Origin: Moorena bouillonii PNG
Lineage (GTDB): Bacteria > Cyanobacteriota > Cyanobacteriia > Cyanobacteriales > Coleofasciculaceae
Direction of reading: 5' to 3'
DNA: 64,000 nt
NCBI RefSeq assembly: GCF_001942495.1
Contig: NZ_MKZS01000001.1
Span: 7,487,821 to 7,551,820, forward strand
How positions within the stretch are numbered: position 1 is the first letter of the stretch; every line of letters begins with the position of its first letter. The position numbers and the translations under genes were made by a program. Of this stretch, positions 35,138-45,087 are shown piece by piece. The notes beneath the pieces were generated by a model. It was not told the origin of the DNA. It did not search any database and worked only from the letters and a program-made list of their open reading frames with translations.

Positions 35138-37189
35138 ATGATAGTAACGGACATTGCCTCAAATCAAGAAATTTCCAGTTGGAATCGGCAAACCTATCAA
35201 CGTTTGAAACTCGCTTTGAGCATTGGTCTGCGCCGCCAGCTTTTTTTGGCAGTGTGTGATGACCTGAATCTGCGCAACCACCTAGCAGATCAACTATACC
35301 GAGAGTTAGGCTTATCTGCAGCAAACGGGTCAAGGAACCACCAAGGTTACCCAAAGTTGGTCAGCTTGAATTTAAATCTGAGCGAACCCAATCCCGTAGC
35401 TCAGATTAGTCAATGGTTAACCGACCATGAGGAATCTTACACTTCTGAGAGTATACCGGGATTTCAGATTCTGGGTATAGAAAACTTAACACGGCAACCG
35501 GCAACACTGCAACGATTGTTTCTCAGGCATTTACAGTCAATTGGGAATAATCTCAGCTACTGGGAACTGACTTTCTTGCTCTGGTTGCCACGACCTTGGT
35601 TTTATTCCATTCAGCAGTCGGTACCAGAATTTTGGCAACAGCACACTGGTTTCTTTGAGTTTGAAGGAGAACCAACACCCCTATCCCAACGGGTGACTGA
35701 TACACCAGAGGCTTCCTACACATTACCCCCTTCAACAACAGTAATCGATCCTGGTCAGGAAGATGTGGATAAATTACCAGGGCAAGAGGATGTGTTGACA
35801 GTTGAAAGTTTTAATGTTGAAGCTTCAAACGATAACTTTCAATCAAAGAATGTGCGACTTGAAAATCACAGTGAAGCACCACAAGATAACTTAAAACTAA
35901 ATAACCTGCCACCGACAACTGAAACTGAAACACCACAAGATAACTCTGAACCAAATAACTTGCAACCTGGAACTCAAAAACCATCTACAGGCCAAACCTA
36001 TCTTGAATTGGGCAATCATTATCGCTACCTGATTGAACAGGGAGATGCCTCTGAGGAAAACTTAGTGATCGCAATCCAGGCTTATGAGCAGGCGCTGCAA
36101 TGGTCAAAATTCACACCTATCGAAGAATCCGCTATCCTTAATGATGTGGGAAATTTCTACTGGATGCTATCTCGTTGTCCGAACAATGACAACCTGATGG
36201 TCTCTTATTTAGAGCAAGCCATTAAATGCTATCAAGTAGCAGTAACTGACTTTTTAGCGGAACAATCTCCGGAAATTTTTAGCATGATACAGAATAATTT
36301 GGGAACAGCTTATGGAGAATTAGCCCAGTACCAAGATTTAGCTAAAAATCTGGAAAATTCTATTTGCGCCTATGAAGAAGCTTTGGGCTATGGCGGTGCT
36401 GACCATGACTTGGTTAAATATGCTTCAACCCAAAATAACTTAGGAACGGCTTACTGGAATCTAGCCCAACATCAATCACCAGTGCCTAATTTAAAGAAAG
36501 CGATCGCAGCCTACCAAGAAGCAATCTCTCATCATGACACCACAGCCAATCCTCAGAATTGGGCAATGATTCAAAATAACCTGGGTACGACTTACTGGAG
36601 TCTTGCCCAGCACGAACAACCAACAGTCTGGTTGAAGCTAGCCATATATGCCTATCAAGATGCTCTCAAATACCGGAAATCGGAGGTTGACCCAGCTGGC
36701 TGTGCTGCGACACAGAATAACCTAGGTACCGCCTACTGGCACTTAGGCGACCAGTTCAAGGAGGAATATGGGGCAAGAGCAGAATACCTTAAGAAGTGTA
36801 TGAGAGCTTATGAAAATGCTCTTGCGATCGCAGGACATCAACCACACCCCTCTGACCAAGTCCGTAACCAGAACAGATCACCTGTACCAGTTAACTTTGA
36901 TATTATAGCTACCTACAACAACTTGGGGCTAGTGAATTTCCAGCTAGCCACACAGCCACAATTTTCGTTAACCAAAGGGTCTAAGTTAACTCATTTAGAA
37001 GCTGCCCTACACCAACATGTGCAAGCTTCTATGGGTACAGTTGATCAACCCGAAACCTACCAAATTTCTCTGAACTACCTGATCCACACCATTCGGGCAT
37101 TCTCTCGGGAAAATGGTCCTGCGGGACAAAGCTTTGCCCTTTCTAAAGTTCCAGGTCAGCTATTACCAGAAATTTTGCCTCGCCTATAG
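35138..37189 (+). CDS. tetratricopeptide repeat protein
   Basis: The 683-residue soluble protein has an N-terminal domain (1-190; LKLALSIGLRRQLFLAVCDD, ENLTRQPATLQRLFLRHLQS) that recurs in cyanobacterial TPR proteins, an acidic low-complexity linker (about 195-285, with DNFQSKN, EAPQDNLKLNN and ETPQDNSEPNN repeats), and then at least five TPR-like units spaced 46-48 residues with the signature QNNLGTAYWNLAQH. TPRs mediate protein binding; the partner is unknown. There is no signal peptide. I see no convincing ribosome binding site before the ATG. Confidence 0.75.
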   Translation: MIVTDIASNQEISSWNRQTYQRLKLALSIGLRRQLFLAVCDDLNLRNHLADQLYRELGLSAANGSRNHQGYPKLVSLNLNLSEPNPVAQISQWLTDHEESYTSESIPGFQILGIENLTRQPATLQRLFLRHLQSIGNNLSYWELTFLLWLPRPWFYSIQQSVPEFWQQHTGFFEFEGEPTPLSQRVTDTPEASYTLPPSTTVIDPGQEDVDKLPGQEDVLTVESFNVEASNDNFQSKNVRLENHSEAPQDNLKLNNLPPTTETETPQDNSEPNNLQPGTQKPSTGQTYLELGNHYRYLIEQGDASEENLVIAIQAYEQALQWSKFTPIEESAILNDVGNFYWMLSRCPNNDNLMVSYLEQAIKCYQVAVTDFLAEQSPEIFSMIQNNLGTAYGELAQYQDLAKNLENSICAYEEALGYGGADHDLVKYASTQNNLGTAYWNLAQHQSPVPNLKKAIAAYQEAISHHDTTANPQNWAMIQNNLGTTYWSLAQHEQPTVWLKLAIYAYQDALKYRKSEVDPAGCAATQNNLGTAYWHLGDQFKEEYGARAEYLKKCMRAYENALAIAGHQPHPSDQVRNQNRSPVPVNFDIIATYNNLGLVNFQLATQPQFSLTKGSKLTHLEAALHQHVQASMGTVDQPETYQISLNYLIHTIRAFSRENGPAGQSFALSKVPGQLLPEILPRL

Positions 37190-37222
37190 GATTTTTCTCT
37201 GGGTTGTAAACACAGGAATTGG

Positions 37223-37264
37223 GGCAATAGGCAATAGGCAATAGGCAATAGGCAATAGGCAATA
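37223..37264. repeat. heptanucleotide tandem repeat (GGCAATA)x6
   Basis: Six identical 7-bp units lie between the convergent TPR and dnaX genes. Confidence 0.9.
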
Positions 37265-37338
37265 GGGGAAAGATATCCTCAGTTTTATTGTCCAATAAAA
37301 AAAGACCATACAGGTTTACATCTCAAAAATTTCTTCTT

Positions 37339-39711
37339 TTAAAAAGATAGTTCACCATCTTCATCATATTTTAACTGTTGGGGCTTGTTCTGAATCTTTC
37401 TAGAAAAGGGTCTTGGATCAGGTTGATTTTCGGCTACTGGTGATTCGGGTTGCTCTTGGTCAAAGGTACCCTGAGTATCCTTGACAAACGACTCTACTAA
37501 TGGCTCTTTGGGCATGACTTCATTATTACTCAGCTCATCATTTAAATCAATAATTTCTCCGCCAAAACAATCTTTAATTTTCCCTAAAGCTTGCTCTATT
37601 TGATCAGCATTCCAGTCTAAGTCAGGGAAATCATAGGCTGGGCTCGATAATGCTGGGCTCGATAATGCTGGGCTCGATAATGCTGGGCTCGATAATGCTG
37701 GACTCGATAATACTGGGCTCGATAATACAGTCTCCGCTGCTTCAGATGTTTCAGAATTGCTAGGAGGGGCAAGGTTTTCTGGCTGGGATGGTTGGGGGGA
37801 TGGGTTTACCGCTGGCTTTGAAGAGTCACTGGTGCTAGGTGGCACAACTATTTTGGCCTCGATTGAATCCCCCTTTGAATCCCTCTTGCTGTTTAAAGAT
37901 TCCTGTGGTGCTTCTGGGGTAGTGATTGGTGCAGGTAATTTCTGAGTTGGTACTGCTGGTAGGGTCACTCTGGATTGAGGAGCGGTCTGGGACGGGTTTG
38001 CTCCTACTAGTTGGAAATTAACTTTCACATGACCTGGATGGACTTTGGCAAATGCCTTTTGAATTTGGGGCAACATTCCTTGTATGAGCTTTTGTACACC
38101 CTTCTTTTTGATGCCAATAGATGCCTCTCGGCCATTGAAAGCTAATAAACAGCCGTTGCTACGCAGTATTTCTCTAGAGCCATCCAGTTCAATATTATGA
38201 ATGACCTGTTGCCAAACCTGCTCGATTTGGTAGGGCTGGTTGCTAACCTCCCTATCTCGCTCAACCCTAGCGCTATGGTCAACCGCCTGATTCGGTGTTG
38301 AGGTTGAGACTAAATCAGGGGTTTTGGGTATGCCATTACTAGAGGTGTCTGGGTGTGGTTGAAACCCTAACCTTTCTGGAGGCTTAGGCTCGTCAGTTTG
38401 CTGCTGAGTCTTGGGTTTCTGAGCTTGTTTACTTGGATGCTCTGGTTTAGGAGTAGTCTGATCTCGGCCAGAGGTTGGTTGATTGTATTGCTCTTTTCTG
38501 GGCTGATGTCTCCCAACTGGTGCTAGGTTAGGCTGGTGCCTAGGTTTCACCGCAGGTGCTGAGGGTTTGACTGATGGATTTTTAGGGGATAACTGTGAGG
38601 TTTCTAGGGATTCAGAGGCAAGAGCCCCTGGCAATAACCCCATTAGAGTTACTTCTAACCACAGACGGGGCTGGGTAGTGTTTTTGATCTGAAGTTCACT
38701 GTCTTTTAGATGCTGTTGACCACGTAAAATACTCTCCAAATCCAACTGTATAGCTAACTCACACAGCTTCTGCCAGGTTGGGAGGGTGATGGCTGATAAA
38801 TTATTACGAGCAGGAGCAGTTTTAGCAATTAACAAATCTCGGTAGAAGCTAGCCAGATTTTGTAGGATAACTAGGGGTTCTCGACCTCTATCGATCAGAT
38901 AGCCACATTGTTCTAGTACTGCTACCGGTTCAGAAGATGCGATCGCGTTTAGCAATGCCAGTAAGTCTTGTTCAGGTACTGCCCCTACTAAATCCCAAAC
39001 CTGCTCTACTGTGACCTGTTCATCTAACAAACTCAGTTGATCTAGCAAACTTTCTGCATCCCTGAGCCCCCCTTGAGCCACTTGTGCCACTACGGTTAAG
39101 GCATCTGGTGTAATAGCGATATTTTCCTTAACTGCAATAGCCTTCAAATGAGACACCATTGCCTCTAGGGGAATGCGGCGAAAATCAAAACGTTGGCAGC
39201 GGGAAATAATGGTGGGTAATACCCGTTGAGGGTCTGTGGTAGCCAAGATAAAGACTACCCGCTCCGGCGGTTCTTCCAGGGTTTTGAGAAGGGAGTTGAA
39301 GGCTGCGGTACTAAGCATATGGCATTCATCGATCACATACACTTTGTAGCGGCACTGGACTGGGGCAAATTGAGCCCGTTCAATGATTTCTCTGATATTA
39401 TCTACACCGGTATGACTAGCTGCGTCCATCTCAGTCACATCCAAGGCTAAACCAGCAGCGATCTCACGGCAGACTTGACATTCCCCACAAGGCAATGGAG
39501 TTGGCAAATTAGTCTTGAGACAGTTGAGAGACTTAGCTAAAATCCGTGCCGAAGAGGTTTTGCCCGTACCTCTAGGGCCAGTAAACAAATAGGCAGGGGC
39601 AATGCGCTCACTCTCGATGGCATTGGTTAGGGTTTTTGCGATCGCATCTTGCCCCACTAAATCCGCAAATCTCTGGGGACGATATTTGTGATGTAGGGGT
39701 TCGTAGCTCAC
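37339..39711 (-). CDS. dnaX: DNA polymerase III subunit gamma/tau
   Basis: DnaX is the clamp-loader ATPase that holds the replicase together. The N-terminal 370 residues carry Walker A GPRGTGKT (45-52), zinc-binding Cys64, 75, 78 and 81, and the Walker B DECH box (128-131). A long Pro/Gln-rich linker follows, then a tau-like domain (EQVWQQVIHNIELDGSREIL, KKGVQKLIQGMLPQIQKAFA). Near residue 670 there are six near-perfect LSSPA repeats from a 15-bp DNA repeat (37643-37730). No intein interrupts the P-loop region, unlike the dnaX of Synechocystis PCC 6803. Confidence 0.95.
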   Translation of the reverse strand: MSYEPLHHKYRPQRFADLVGQDAIAKTLTNAIESERIAPAYLFTGPRGTGKTSSARILAKSLNCLKTNLPTPLPCGECQVCREIAAGLALDVTEMDAASHTGVDNIREIIERAQFAPVQCRYKVYVIDECHMLSTAAFNSLLKTLEEPPERVVFILATTDPQRVLPTIISRCQRFDFRRIPLEAMVSHLKAIAVKENIAITPDALTVVAQVAQGGLRDAESLLDQLSLLDEQVTVEQVWDLVGAVPEQDLLALLNAIASSEPVAVLEQCGYLIDRGREPLVILQNLASFYRDLLIAKTAPARNNLSAITLPTWQKLCELAIQLDLESILRGQQHLKDSELQIKNTTQPRLWLEVTLMGLLPGALASESLETSQLSPKNPSVKPSAPAVKPRHQPNLAPVGRHQPRKEQYNQPTSGRDQTTPKPEHPSKQAQKPKTQQQTDEPKPPERLGFQPHPDTSSNGIPKTPDLVSTSTPNQAVDHSARVERDREVSNQPYQIEQVWQQVIHNIELDGSREILRSNGCLLAFNGREASIGIKKKGVQKLIQGMLPQIQKAFAKVHPGHVKVNFQLVGANPSQTAPQSRVTLPAVPTQKLPAPITTPEAPQESLNSKRDSKGDSIEAKIVVPPSTSDSSKPAVNPSPQPSQPENLAPPSNSETSEAAETVLSSPVLSSPALSSPALSSPALSSPALSSPAYDFPDLDWNADQIEQALGKIKDCFGGEIIDLNDELSNNEVMPKEPLVESFVKDTQGTFDQEQPESPVAENQPDPRPFSRKIQNKPQQLKYDEDGELSF
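37643..37730. repeat. in-frame 15-bp tandem repeat within dnaX
   Basis: GATAATGCTGGGCTC is repeated about six times and encodes the LSSPA array. The last units drift (GGACTC, GATAATACT). Confidence 0.85.
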
Positions 39712-39968
39712 GACTTTGTGCTGTGGGGGGCTTACCGGATTGGTCTAGTAGTGTTTGACTAATAGTGTTTTAATTTTAGGCAAGACAGATGGGGGTCTTG
39801 TTAGGGATTGCTGGAGACAGGGGTTTGTTCAACCTTTATATTCGGTGGTAATCTTTCACCAAAGATAGTAACAGGGATATCAGACTCCTATACTACTGAT
39901 GGGTTACTTTACCTAAACTATATAATCGAGCATTTCTACCTCATCGATATATATCTTCTGTTTTAATT
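39712..39968. other. divergent promoter region of dnaX and a small gene
   Basis: A short AT-rich stretch with no gene, between dnaX (minus) and the 100-residue protein (plus). Confidence 0.4.
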
Positions 39969-40271
39969 ATGGAATCAGCTATTTCTTCTTCTGTTAGTAC
40001 AACTGACGAATTACCCCGTGAGGTGAGAGTTGCTCAACTGCGTAATCTGGTAGAAACTCTACACATCGCGGATGAAATTGCCAGCCAAGGCTACCTGATT
40101 AGTAGTTCTGAACTGGCGGATTTAATGGATGTGAACGCCAGCGCTGTCACTAGTCGGGGTAACCACTGGTCTTGGCGCAACTGGGTTGTGTCCAGGGTCA
40201 GGCGTGAAGGTAATCAAATTCTGTGGCAGTTAGAACGGGTAGACAAAGGGAATATAATGGATGAAGACTAA
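39969..40271 (+). CDS. small conserved protein, possible helix-turn-helix
   Basis: The product is a 100-residue soluble protein. Residues 45-75 (LISSSELADLMDVNASAVTS) look like a winged-helix or helix-turn-helix recognition unit, followed by WSWRNWVVSRVRREGNQILW, which could be a wing with aromatic and basic residues. I believe it is widespread in cyanobacteria, but I know of no assigned function. It stands alone, divergent from dnaX. Confidence 0.6.
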   Translation: MESAISSSVSTTDELPREVRVAQLRNLVETLHIADEIASQGYLISSSELADLMDVNASAVTSRGNHWSWRNWVVSRVRREGNQILWQLERVDKGNIMDED

Positions 40272-40746
40272 GCCTTACAAGACTAAGCGCTAGATAAGCA
40301 CTAACTATACTACGTTGAGACTATGTTGGTAAGCATTCAGCAGTCAGTGGTCAGCGGTCAGCGGTCAGCTTATTTGATTCAAAAGCTGTTCGCACCTCAA
40401 GTATCGTGGCCACAGGCTGATGGCTGATAGCACCTCAAGTAGCATCTCAAGTAGCGCATAGGCTGATGGCTGATAGCTGATAGCTGATAGCTGATAGCTG
40501 ATAGCTGATAGCTTACCTATGTTGAGACTATGTTGAGTGTTGACCCTTGACTGACTGTTAAGGATTAACAATCAACACTCAACAGTCCCACTGGTGCATT
40601 AAACCCCATGAAAACAACTTGATATTACTCATATGTCTTATCACAACTGGGATGATGGGAAAATAGCTAATATATTGGCAGTAACCCTAGTCTTGCAAAT
40701 GTAGGTTACAGCGCAAGAACATGGGTCAAACAGAGCGAGCAGCTTC
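40272..40746. other. repeat-bearing intergenic region before the GNAT gene
   Basis: No gene is seen. It contains two inverted sets of CAGTCAGTGGTCAGCGGTCAGC-like heptamers near 40340-40365, the GCTGATA array at 40462-40510, the duplicated phrase CACCTCAAGTA and the promoter side of the downstream operon. Confidence 0.45.
40462..40510. repeat. heptanucleotide tandem repeat (GCTGATA)x7
   Basis: Seven uninterrupted 7-bp units, the first GCTGATG and the rest GCTGATA. Confidence 0.9.
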
Positions 40747-42003
40747 ATGGCATCCGTACCCAAAATGACTTCACCTGTCTCGGAAAACCCGAAGAACTTG
40801 ATCCGCCCATTTCAATACCATGATTTGGCAGCAATAGAGCAGCTAGTGCAACAGGCAACTGATGGCCAGAGTAAGATCTGCCCATCATTTGTCCCACAGC
40901 CACTTAAGCACGTTAGACGCTGGTATTGGTTGCTGAAGTTTTTGAGTTGGTTTCCCAACCCCTACCAGTACAGCTTTTGTATCTATGTGGCTGAGCAACT
41001 CCAAAAGCTGCGCGGACTGATCAAAATTTCCCCATTTAATCACACCCGTAGTACTTGGCGGGTGGAGCAGGTGTTAGTTGATGCCAACACTCTTAGAGTG
41101 AGTAACACCCTGACAACTAGAGACATTGGCTCGGCTCTGTTGCGCCATTGCTTTGAAAAAATTTGGCAAGCGCGAACTTGGTTATTGGAAGTCAATATCA
41201 ATCATAAAAGTTCACTGGCTCTGTATCGGCAAAACGGATTCCAACCCCTAGCTCAGATGACCTACTGGGTGATTGAGCCAACACTGCTGGAAAAATTGGC
41301 GGTTCGTGAACCAGATTTGCCGAACCTGTTGCCTGTCAGTAACGCAGATGCTCAGTTGCTCTATCAGCTGGATACGGCATCAATGCCACCAATAGTGCGT
41401 AAGGTTTTTGACCGCCATATCCAGGATTTTCAAACCAGTATGTCACGGAAAATCATTGATTCACTGTGGCAGTGGCTAAATCATAATGAAGTGATCAGTG
41501 CCTATGTATTTGAACCACAGCGTAAAGTCGCTGTTGGCTATTTTCGGCTGCGACTGTGCCGTGATGGTAACCGTACCAACTCAGCTGAGTTAACAGTTCA
41601 TCCAGCCTACAATTACCTATATCCAGAGTTACTGTCTCAAATAGCACGGATTGCCCAAAAACTTCCTTCCCAATCCCTACATCTGGTAACGGCTGACTAT
41701 GAAGCGGAGCACGAAGAATATCTAGCTGAGCTCGGAGCAGAACGGATTGAGCACACTCTACTGATGTCCCGTTCCGTCTGGCATAAGTTGCGGGAAACCA
41801 AGTCTGTTACGTTTGAGTTATCGGATGTGCTTCAGGGGCTACAGCCAGCCCGAACCCCAATCCCCAGCCGCATATCCTGGTCACAATCCCCATCGAAGAA
41901 ACACCGTGCTAAGGGTAAAAAGGTCTCTATTGGGGTTTCTCAGTCTAAAAGTGTAGTCTCTCAAGAGGAGAGGGTATCGGTTAAATCTTCACCACAGAAG
42001 TAG
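40747..42003 (+). CDS. GNAT-family N-acetyltransferase
   Basis: The 418-residue protein has an N-terminal GNAT fold (about 18-180): IRPFQYHDLAAIEQLVQQAT, the acetyl-CoA binding region around TTRDIGSALLRHCFEKIW, and the closing strand NHKSSLALYRQNGFQPLAQM. The second half (200-360) looks like a degenerate second GNAT-like domain, and the tail is basic and Ser-rich. It is 110 bases upstream of ruvX. The acetyl acceptor is unknown. Confidence 0.75.
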   Translation: MASVPKMTSPVSENPKNLIRPFQYHDLAAIEQLVQQATDGQSKICPSFVPQPLKHVRRWYWLLKFLSWFPNPYQYSFCIYVAEQLQKLRGLIKISPFNHTRSTWRVEQVLVDANTLRVSNTLTTRDIGSALLRHCFEKIWQARTWLLEVNINHKSSLALYRQNGFQPLAQMTYWVIEPTLLEKLAVREPDLPNLLPVSNADAQLLYQLDTASMPPIVRKVFDRHIQDFQTSMSRKIIDSLWQWLNHNEVISAYVFEPQRKVAVGYFRLRLCRDGNRTNSAELTVHPAYNYLYPELLSQIARIAQKLPSQSLHLVTADYEAEHEEYLAELGAERIEHTLLMSRSVWHKLRETKSVTFELSDVLQGLQPARTPIPSRISWSQSPSKKHRAKGKKVSIGVSQSKSVVSQEERVSVKSSPQK

Positions 42004-42112
42004 TTAGAGTACCCAAGTTGGGTTATAGCTAATGTAAGAAAGCTTCATACCTAATGTGCCATTTCCCAAATTAGCTCTGTGACTGTAAATTTATCGGATA
42101 GGAGCTTAAACG

Positions 42113-42541
42113 ATGGAAAGAATTTCAGCACTGGGATTGGATTTGGGAAGCAAACGTATTGGTGTGGCGGGTTGTGATGGGACGGGTTTGATTGCTACGG
42201 GTTTAACTACCATTGAGCGTACCTCCTTTCAACGGGATGTTGACCAACTGCGAGAGTTAGTTGAAACCAGAGAAGTGCAGGTACTGGTGGTAGGTTTACC
42301 TTATTCGATGGATGGAACCCTGGGTTTCCAGGCACGAAAGGTGCAAAAATTGGCTAGGCGATTAGCCACAGCACTTCAGCTGCCGCTAGAGTATATCGAT
42401 GAACGGCTTACCTCTTGGGAGGCTGAATCGCGACTCAAGGCGAGTAAGCGATCGCTTACCCACAATAAAGGACTGATTGACCGTCACGCTGCTGCTATCA
42501 TCCTACAACAGTGGTTAGATAGGCGGCGCTCGGGGAATTGA
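42113..42541 (+). CDS. ruvX: Holliday junction resolvase-like protein RuvX (YqgF)
   Basis: YqgF proteins have an RNase H-like fold and act in 16S rRNA 5'-end processing and possibly on branched DNA. The 142 residues show GLDLGSKRIGVAGCD with the first catalytic Asp, VVGLPYSMDGTLG, YIDERLTSWEAE and the final DRHAAAIILQQWLD. The length is standard. AGGAG lies 9 bases ahead of the ATG. Confidence 0.93.
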   Translation: MERISALGLDLGSKRIGVAGCDGTGLIATGLTTIERTSFQRDVDQLRELVETREVQVLVVGLPYSMDGTLGFQARKVQKLARRLATALQLPLEYIDERLTSWEAESRLKASKRSLTHNKGLIDRHAAAIILQQWLDRRRSGN

Positions 42542-42601
42542 ATCCCTTCTTGATGGTGATAGAATAGAAAACTGTTGACTTATACTATTTAAACTTTATC
42601 G

Positions 42602-42871
42602 ATGAGTCTAACTCAAGAACGTAAAACTGAAATTATTAATGGCTACCAGGTTCATGAAACTGACACTGGTTCGGCAGAGGTGCAAGTGGCTATCCTGACT
42701 GAGCGTATCAATACATTGAGTCTCCATCTACAAAGCCACAAAAAAGATTACTCGTCTAGACGGGGATTATTAAAGATGATCGGTCGCCGCAAGCGCTTAC
42801 TTAGCTATATTCGTCAAGACGATCAACAACGGTATAAAAACTTGATTGAGCGCTTAGGTATTCGGGGTTAG
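42602..42871 (+). CDS. rpsO: 30S ribosomal protein uS15
   Basis: An 89-residue protein with the diagnostic uS15 order [37 protein letters not shown] and [17 protein letters not shown]. It binds 16S rRNA early in 30S assembly. It is 60 bases after ruvX and 35 bases before the PAM68-like gene, in an apparent operon. Confidence 0.97.
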   Translation: MSLTQERKTEIINGYQVHETDTGSAEVQVAILTERINTLSLHLQSHKKDYSSRRGLLKMIGRRKRLLSYIRQDDQQRYKNLIERLGIRG

Positions 42872-42906
42872 ACCCTAGTTGAACGGACCCTAGTGTAAAA
42901 GAGTGT

Positions 42907-43416
42907 ATGTCTACTGAACCGTCACGGGAGCGATTGCCTTTTGAACCACGTCAAAAGCGCAAAAAGAACCCTAAAGCCCAAAATTCATCAACAAATCCCC
43001 AAGCTACTCCAAAGGAAAAACCCAGTCAAACTACTGTCAAGCAAGATAAGAAGCAAGATAAGAAGCAAGATAAGCCAACGGCTGCCTCAAATGACTCAAT
43101 GGCAATCCCCGATGTGGTCAGTAAACGGATGGTGCGTCGGATGGCTCTAATGTGTGGTATTCCCAGTTTCTTAGGGATAGCTACATTTGTGGTTAGCTAT
43201 TTATTGATCACACAGGTTGGGGTAGAGTTACCCCATGTGGCAGTGATTCTGGTGAGTATGGGATGCTTTGGTCTAGGTGTGTTCGGGTTGAGCTATGGTG
43301 TTCTTTCTGCTTCGTGGGAGGAAGATACACCAGGAACCTTTTTTGGTTGGCAAGAGTTCACCACTAACCTAGGCAGATTGACATCAGCATGGCGTGCTGC
43401 TAAGATAAAGAGTTAA
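42907..43416 (+). CDS. PAM68-family photosystem II assembly protein
   Basis: PAM68 assists early photosystem II assembly at the thylakoid membrane. The 169 residues have a basic, Pro/Lys-rich N-terminus with KKQD repeats (KKQDKKQDKKQDK at about 48-60) and then the conserved membrane part with two helices (ALMCGIPSFLGIATFVVSYL and VAVILVSMGCFGLGVFGLSY), closing with SASWEEDTPGTFFGWQEF. Linkage to rpsO is the usual cyanobacterial order. Confidence 0.88.
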   Translation: MSTEPSRERLPFEPRQKRKKNPKAQNSSTNPQATPKEKPSQTTVKQDKKQDKKQDKPTAASNDSMAIPDVVSKRMVRRMALMCGIPSFLGIATFVVSYLLITQVGVELPHVAVILVSMGCFGLGVFGLSYGVLSASWEEDTPGTFFGWQEFTTNLGRLTSAWRAAKIKS

Positions 43417-43943
43417 CCCTTTGGGGAGCTTATGGTCTCGGTTTGGGGATAAGGTCACCAGGTAGGAAGCACTTTTTCGCTTCCTAACTAACCTGGGCAA
43501 GGGATTTGTTATGTTAATTAACATATTGTTATATTGATTAGTTATATTTTTTCCGTTCTTCCGCCTAAATCCAAGATTATACAAGGGTAATTTGCTCAAA
43601 ATTTTGGTTCAAGCAGACCAGAGCGATTATTGAAATATAAATATAAGTCAAAAAGGCATATATAGAGCCAGAAAGTGTTTTATAGAATAATAAAGCACTC
43701 TGTCAACAGCAAAGGGAGTAAAAGGGAGTAACTCGACCATCTACCACCCACATTCCCAGACTGGGGCTAAAGTCCCTAAGCTGTTAAGAATCTAGTTGTA
43801 TGACACACTCTAAGGGAAATCTTGGGTTTCAGCCTTAGAATTATCTTTGTTTAGATCTACAACAAATTAATCGGCTCTTAGTCGGCTCGTTTTTCCTCCC
43901 CGGTCATTAGACACGGGGTTTATAAACTCACGAGGATTTTTTT
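43417..43943. other. intergenic leader region of aroF
   Basis: No gene is seen. It is AT-rich, with GGAGTAAAAGGGAGTAA duplicated near 43715-43730 and a weak hairpin CCCCG/CGGGG near 43898-43918, 30 bases before the aroF start. An attenuator for aromatic amino acid control is conceivable, but no Phe/Tyr/Trp-rich leader peptide is evident. Confidence 0.4.
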
Positions 43944-45008
43944 ATGATAGTAGTCATGAAGGTAGGCTCTCCAGAAGTCGAGGTTACTCGCCTTAGCCAG
44001 GAACTGAGCCAATGGGGGCTGACTCCAGAAAAAATTGTTGGTAAGCATAAAGTGGTGTTGGGTCTAGTCGGTGACACCGCTTCTTTAGACCCCCTACAAA
44101 TTCAGGAAATTAGTCCCTGGATAGAACAGGTACTGCGGGTAGAGCAACCGTTTAAACGGGCTAGCCGTGAGTATCGTCATGGGGAAGCCAGTGAGGTATT
44201 AGTGCCAACGCCGGATGGGCCAGTGGTCTTCGGTGAACACCATCCCTTGGTGATTGTTGCGGGTCCGTGCTCCGTGGAAAACGAGGAGATGATCGTGGAC
44301 ACAGCACGCAGGGTTAAGGCATCAGGAGCCAAGTTCTTGCGGGGAGGTGCCTACAAACCCCGGACATCGCCCTATTCGTTCCAGGGTCATGGCGAAAGTG
44401 CCTTGGATTTGCTAGCCAAGGCACGGGAAGCAAGTGGCTTGGGCATCATTACCGAAGTGATGGACACGGCTGATGTGGATAAAATTGGTAGGGTAGCGGA
44501 TGTTCTGCAAGTGGGTGCCCGTAATATGCAGAATTTCGCTCTACTGAAAAAAGTGGGGGCTCAAGATAAGCCAGTACTCCTGAAGCGGGGGATGTCAGCA
44601 ACTATTGATGAGTGGTTGATGGCTGCTGAATATATCCTAGCAGCGGGCAATTCTAATGTGATTCTTTGTGAACGGGGAATTCGGACATTTGACCGTAAAT
44701 ACAGCCGGAATACCTTAGATCTTTCAATAGTGCCAGTCTTGCGCACCCTAACTCACTTGCCGATCATGATTGACCCCAGTCACGGCACAGGCAAGTCTGA
44801 TTATGTTCCAGCTATGGCAAAAGCTGCGATCGCAGCTGGAACTGACTCGTTGATGATAGAAGTTCACCCCAACCCCGCTAAAGCCCTGTCTGATGGACCA
44901 CAATCCTTGACACCGGAGCGGTTTGACGAGTTGGTGAAAGAAATGGCGGTCATTGGTGAAGCCGTAGGGCGTTGGCCTCAATCTGCTGTGGCTGTTGCCA
45001 CTCATTAG
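43944..45008 (+). CDS. aroF: 3-deoxy-7-phosphoheptulonate synthase (type I beta)
   Basis: This enzyme joins phosphoenolpyruvate and erythrose 4-phosphate as the first step of the shikimate pathway. The 354 residues begin with the ferredoxin-like regulatory domain of the AroF/AroG(H)-beta group (MIVVMKVGSPEVEVTRLSQE), followed by the barrel with VIVAGPCSVENEEM, FLRGGAYKPRTSPYSFQGHG, LLKRGMSATIDEWLMAAEYI and PIMIDPSHGTGK. All active-site motifs are present. The regulatory domain suggests feedback by an aromatic amino acid. Confidence 0.94.
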   Translation: MIVVMKVGSPEVEVTRLSQELSQWGLTPEKIVGKHKVVLGLVGDTASLDPLQIQEISPWIEQVLRVEQPFKRASREYRHGEASEVLVPTPDGPVVFGEHHPLVIVAGPCSVENEEMIVDTARRVKASGAKFLRGGAYKPRTSPYSFQGHGESALDLLAKAREASGLGIITEVMDTADVDKIGRVADVLQVGARNMQNFALLKKVGAQDKPVLLKRGMSATIDEWLMAAEYILAAGNSNVILCERGIRTFDRKYSRNTLDLSIVPVLRTLTHLPIMIDPSHGTGKSDYVPAMAKAAIAAGTDSLMIEVHPNPAKALSDGPQSLTPERFDELVKEMAVIGEAVGRWPQSAVAVATH

Positions 45009-45027
45009 TAGTTAGTTTTTAGTTATG

Positions 45028-45067
45028 ACCTGAGTTCGACATAACCAACTTTATCGAGAACTCAGGT
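45028..45067. terminator. hairpin between the convergent aroF and nitrilase genes
   Basis: ACCTGAGTTC (45028-45037) pairs perfectly with GAACTCAGGT (45058-45067). It has no long T run, but its place between convergent stops suggests a two-way transcription end. Confidence 0.5.
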
Positions 45068-45087
45068 TAATTAAGACTGATAACTAA

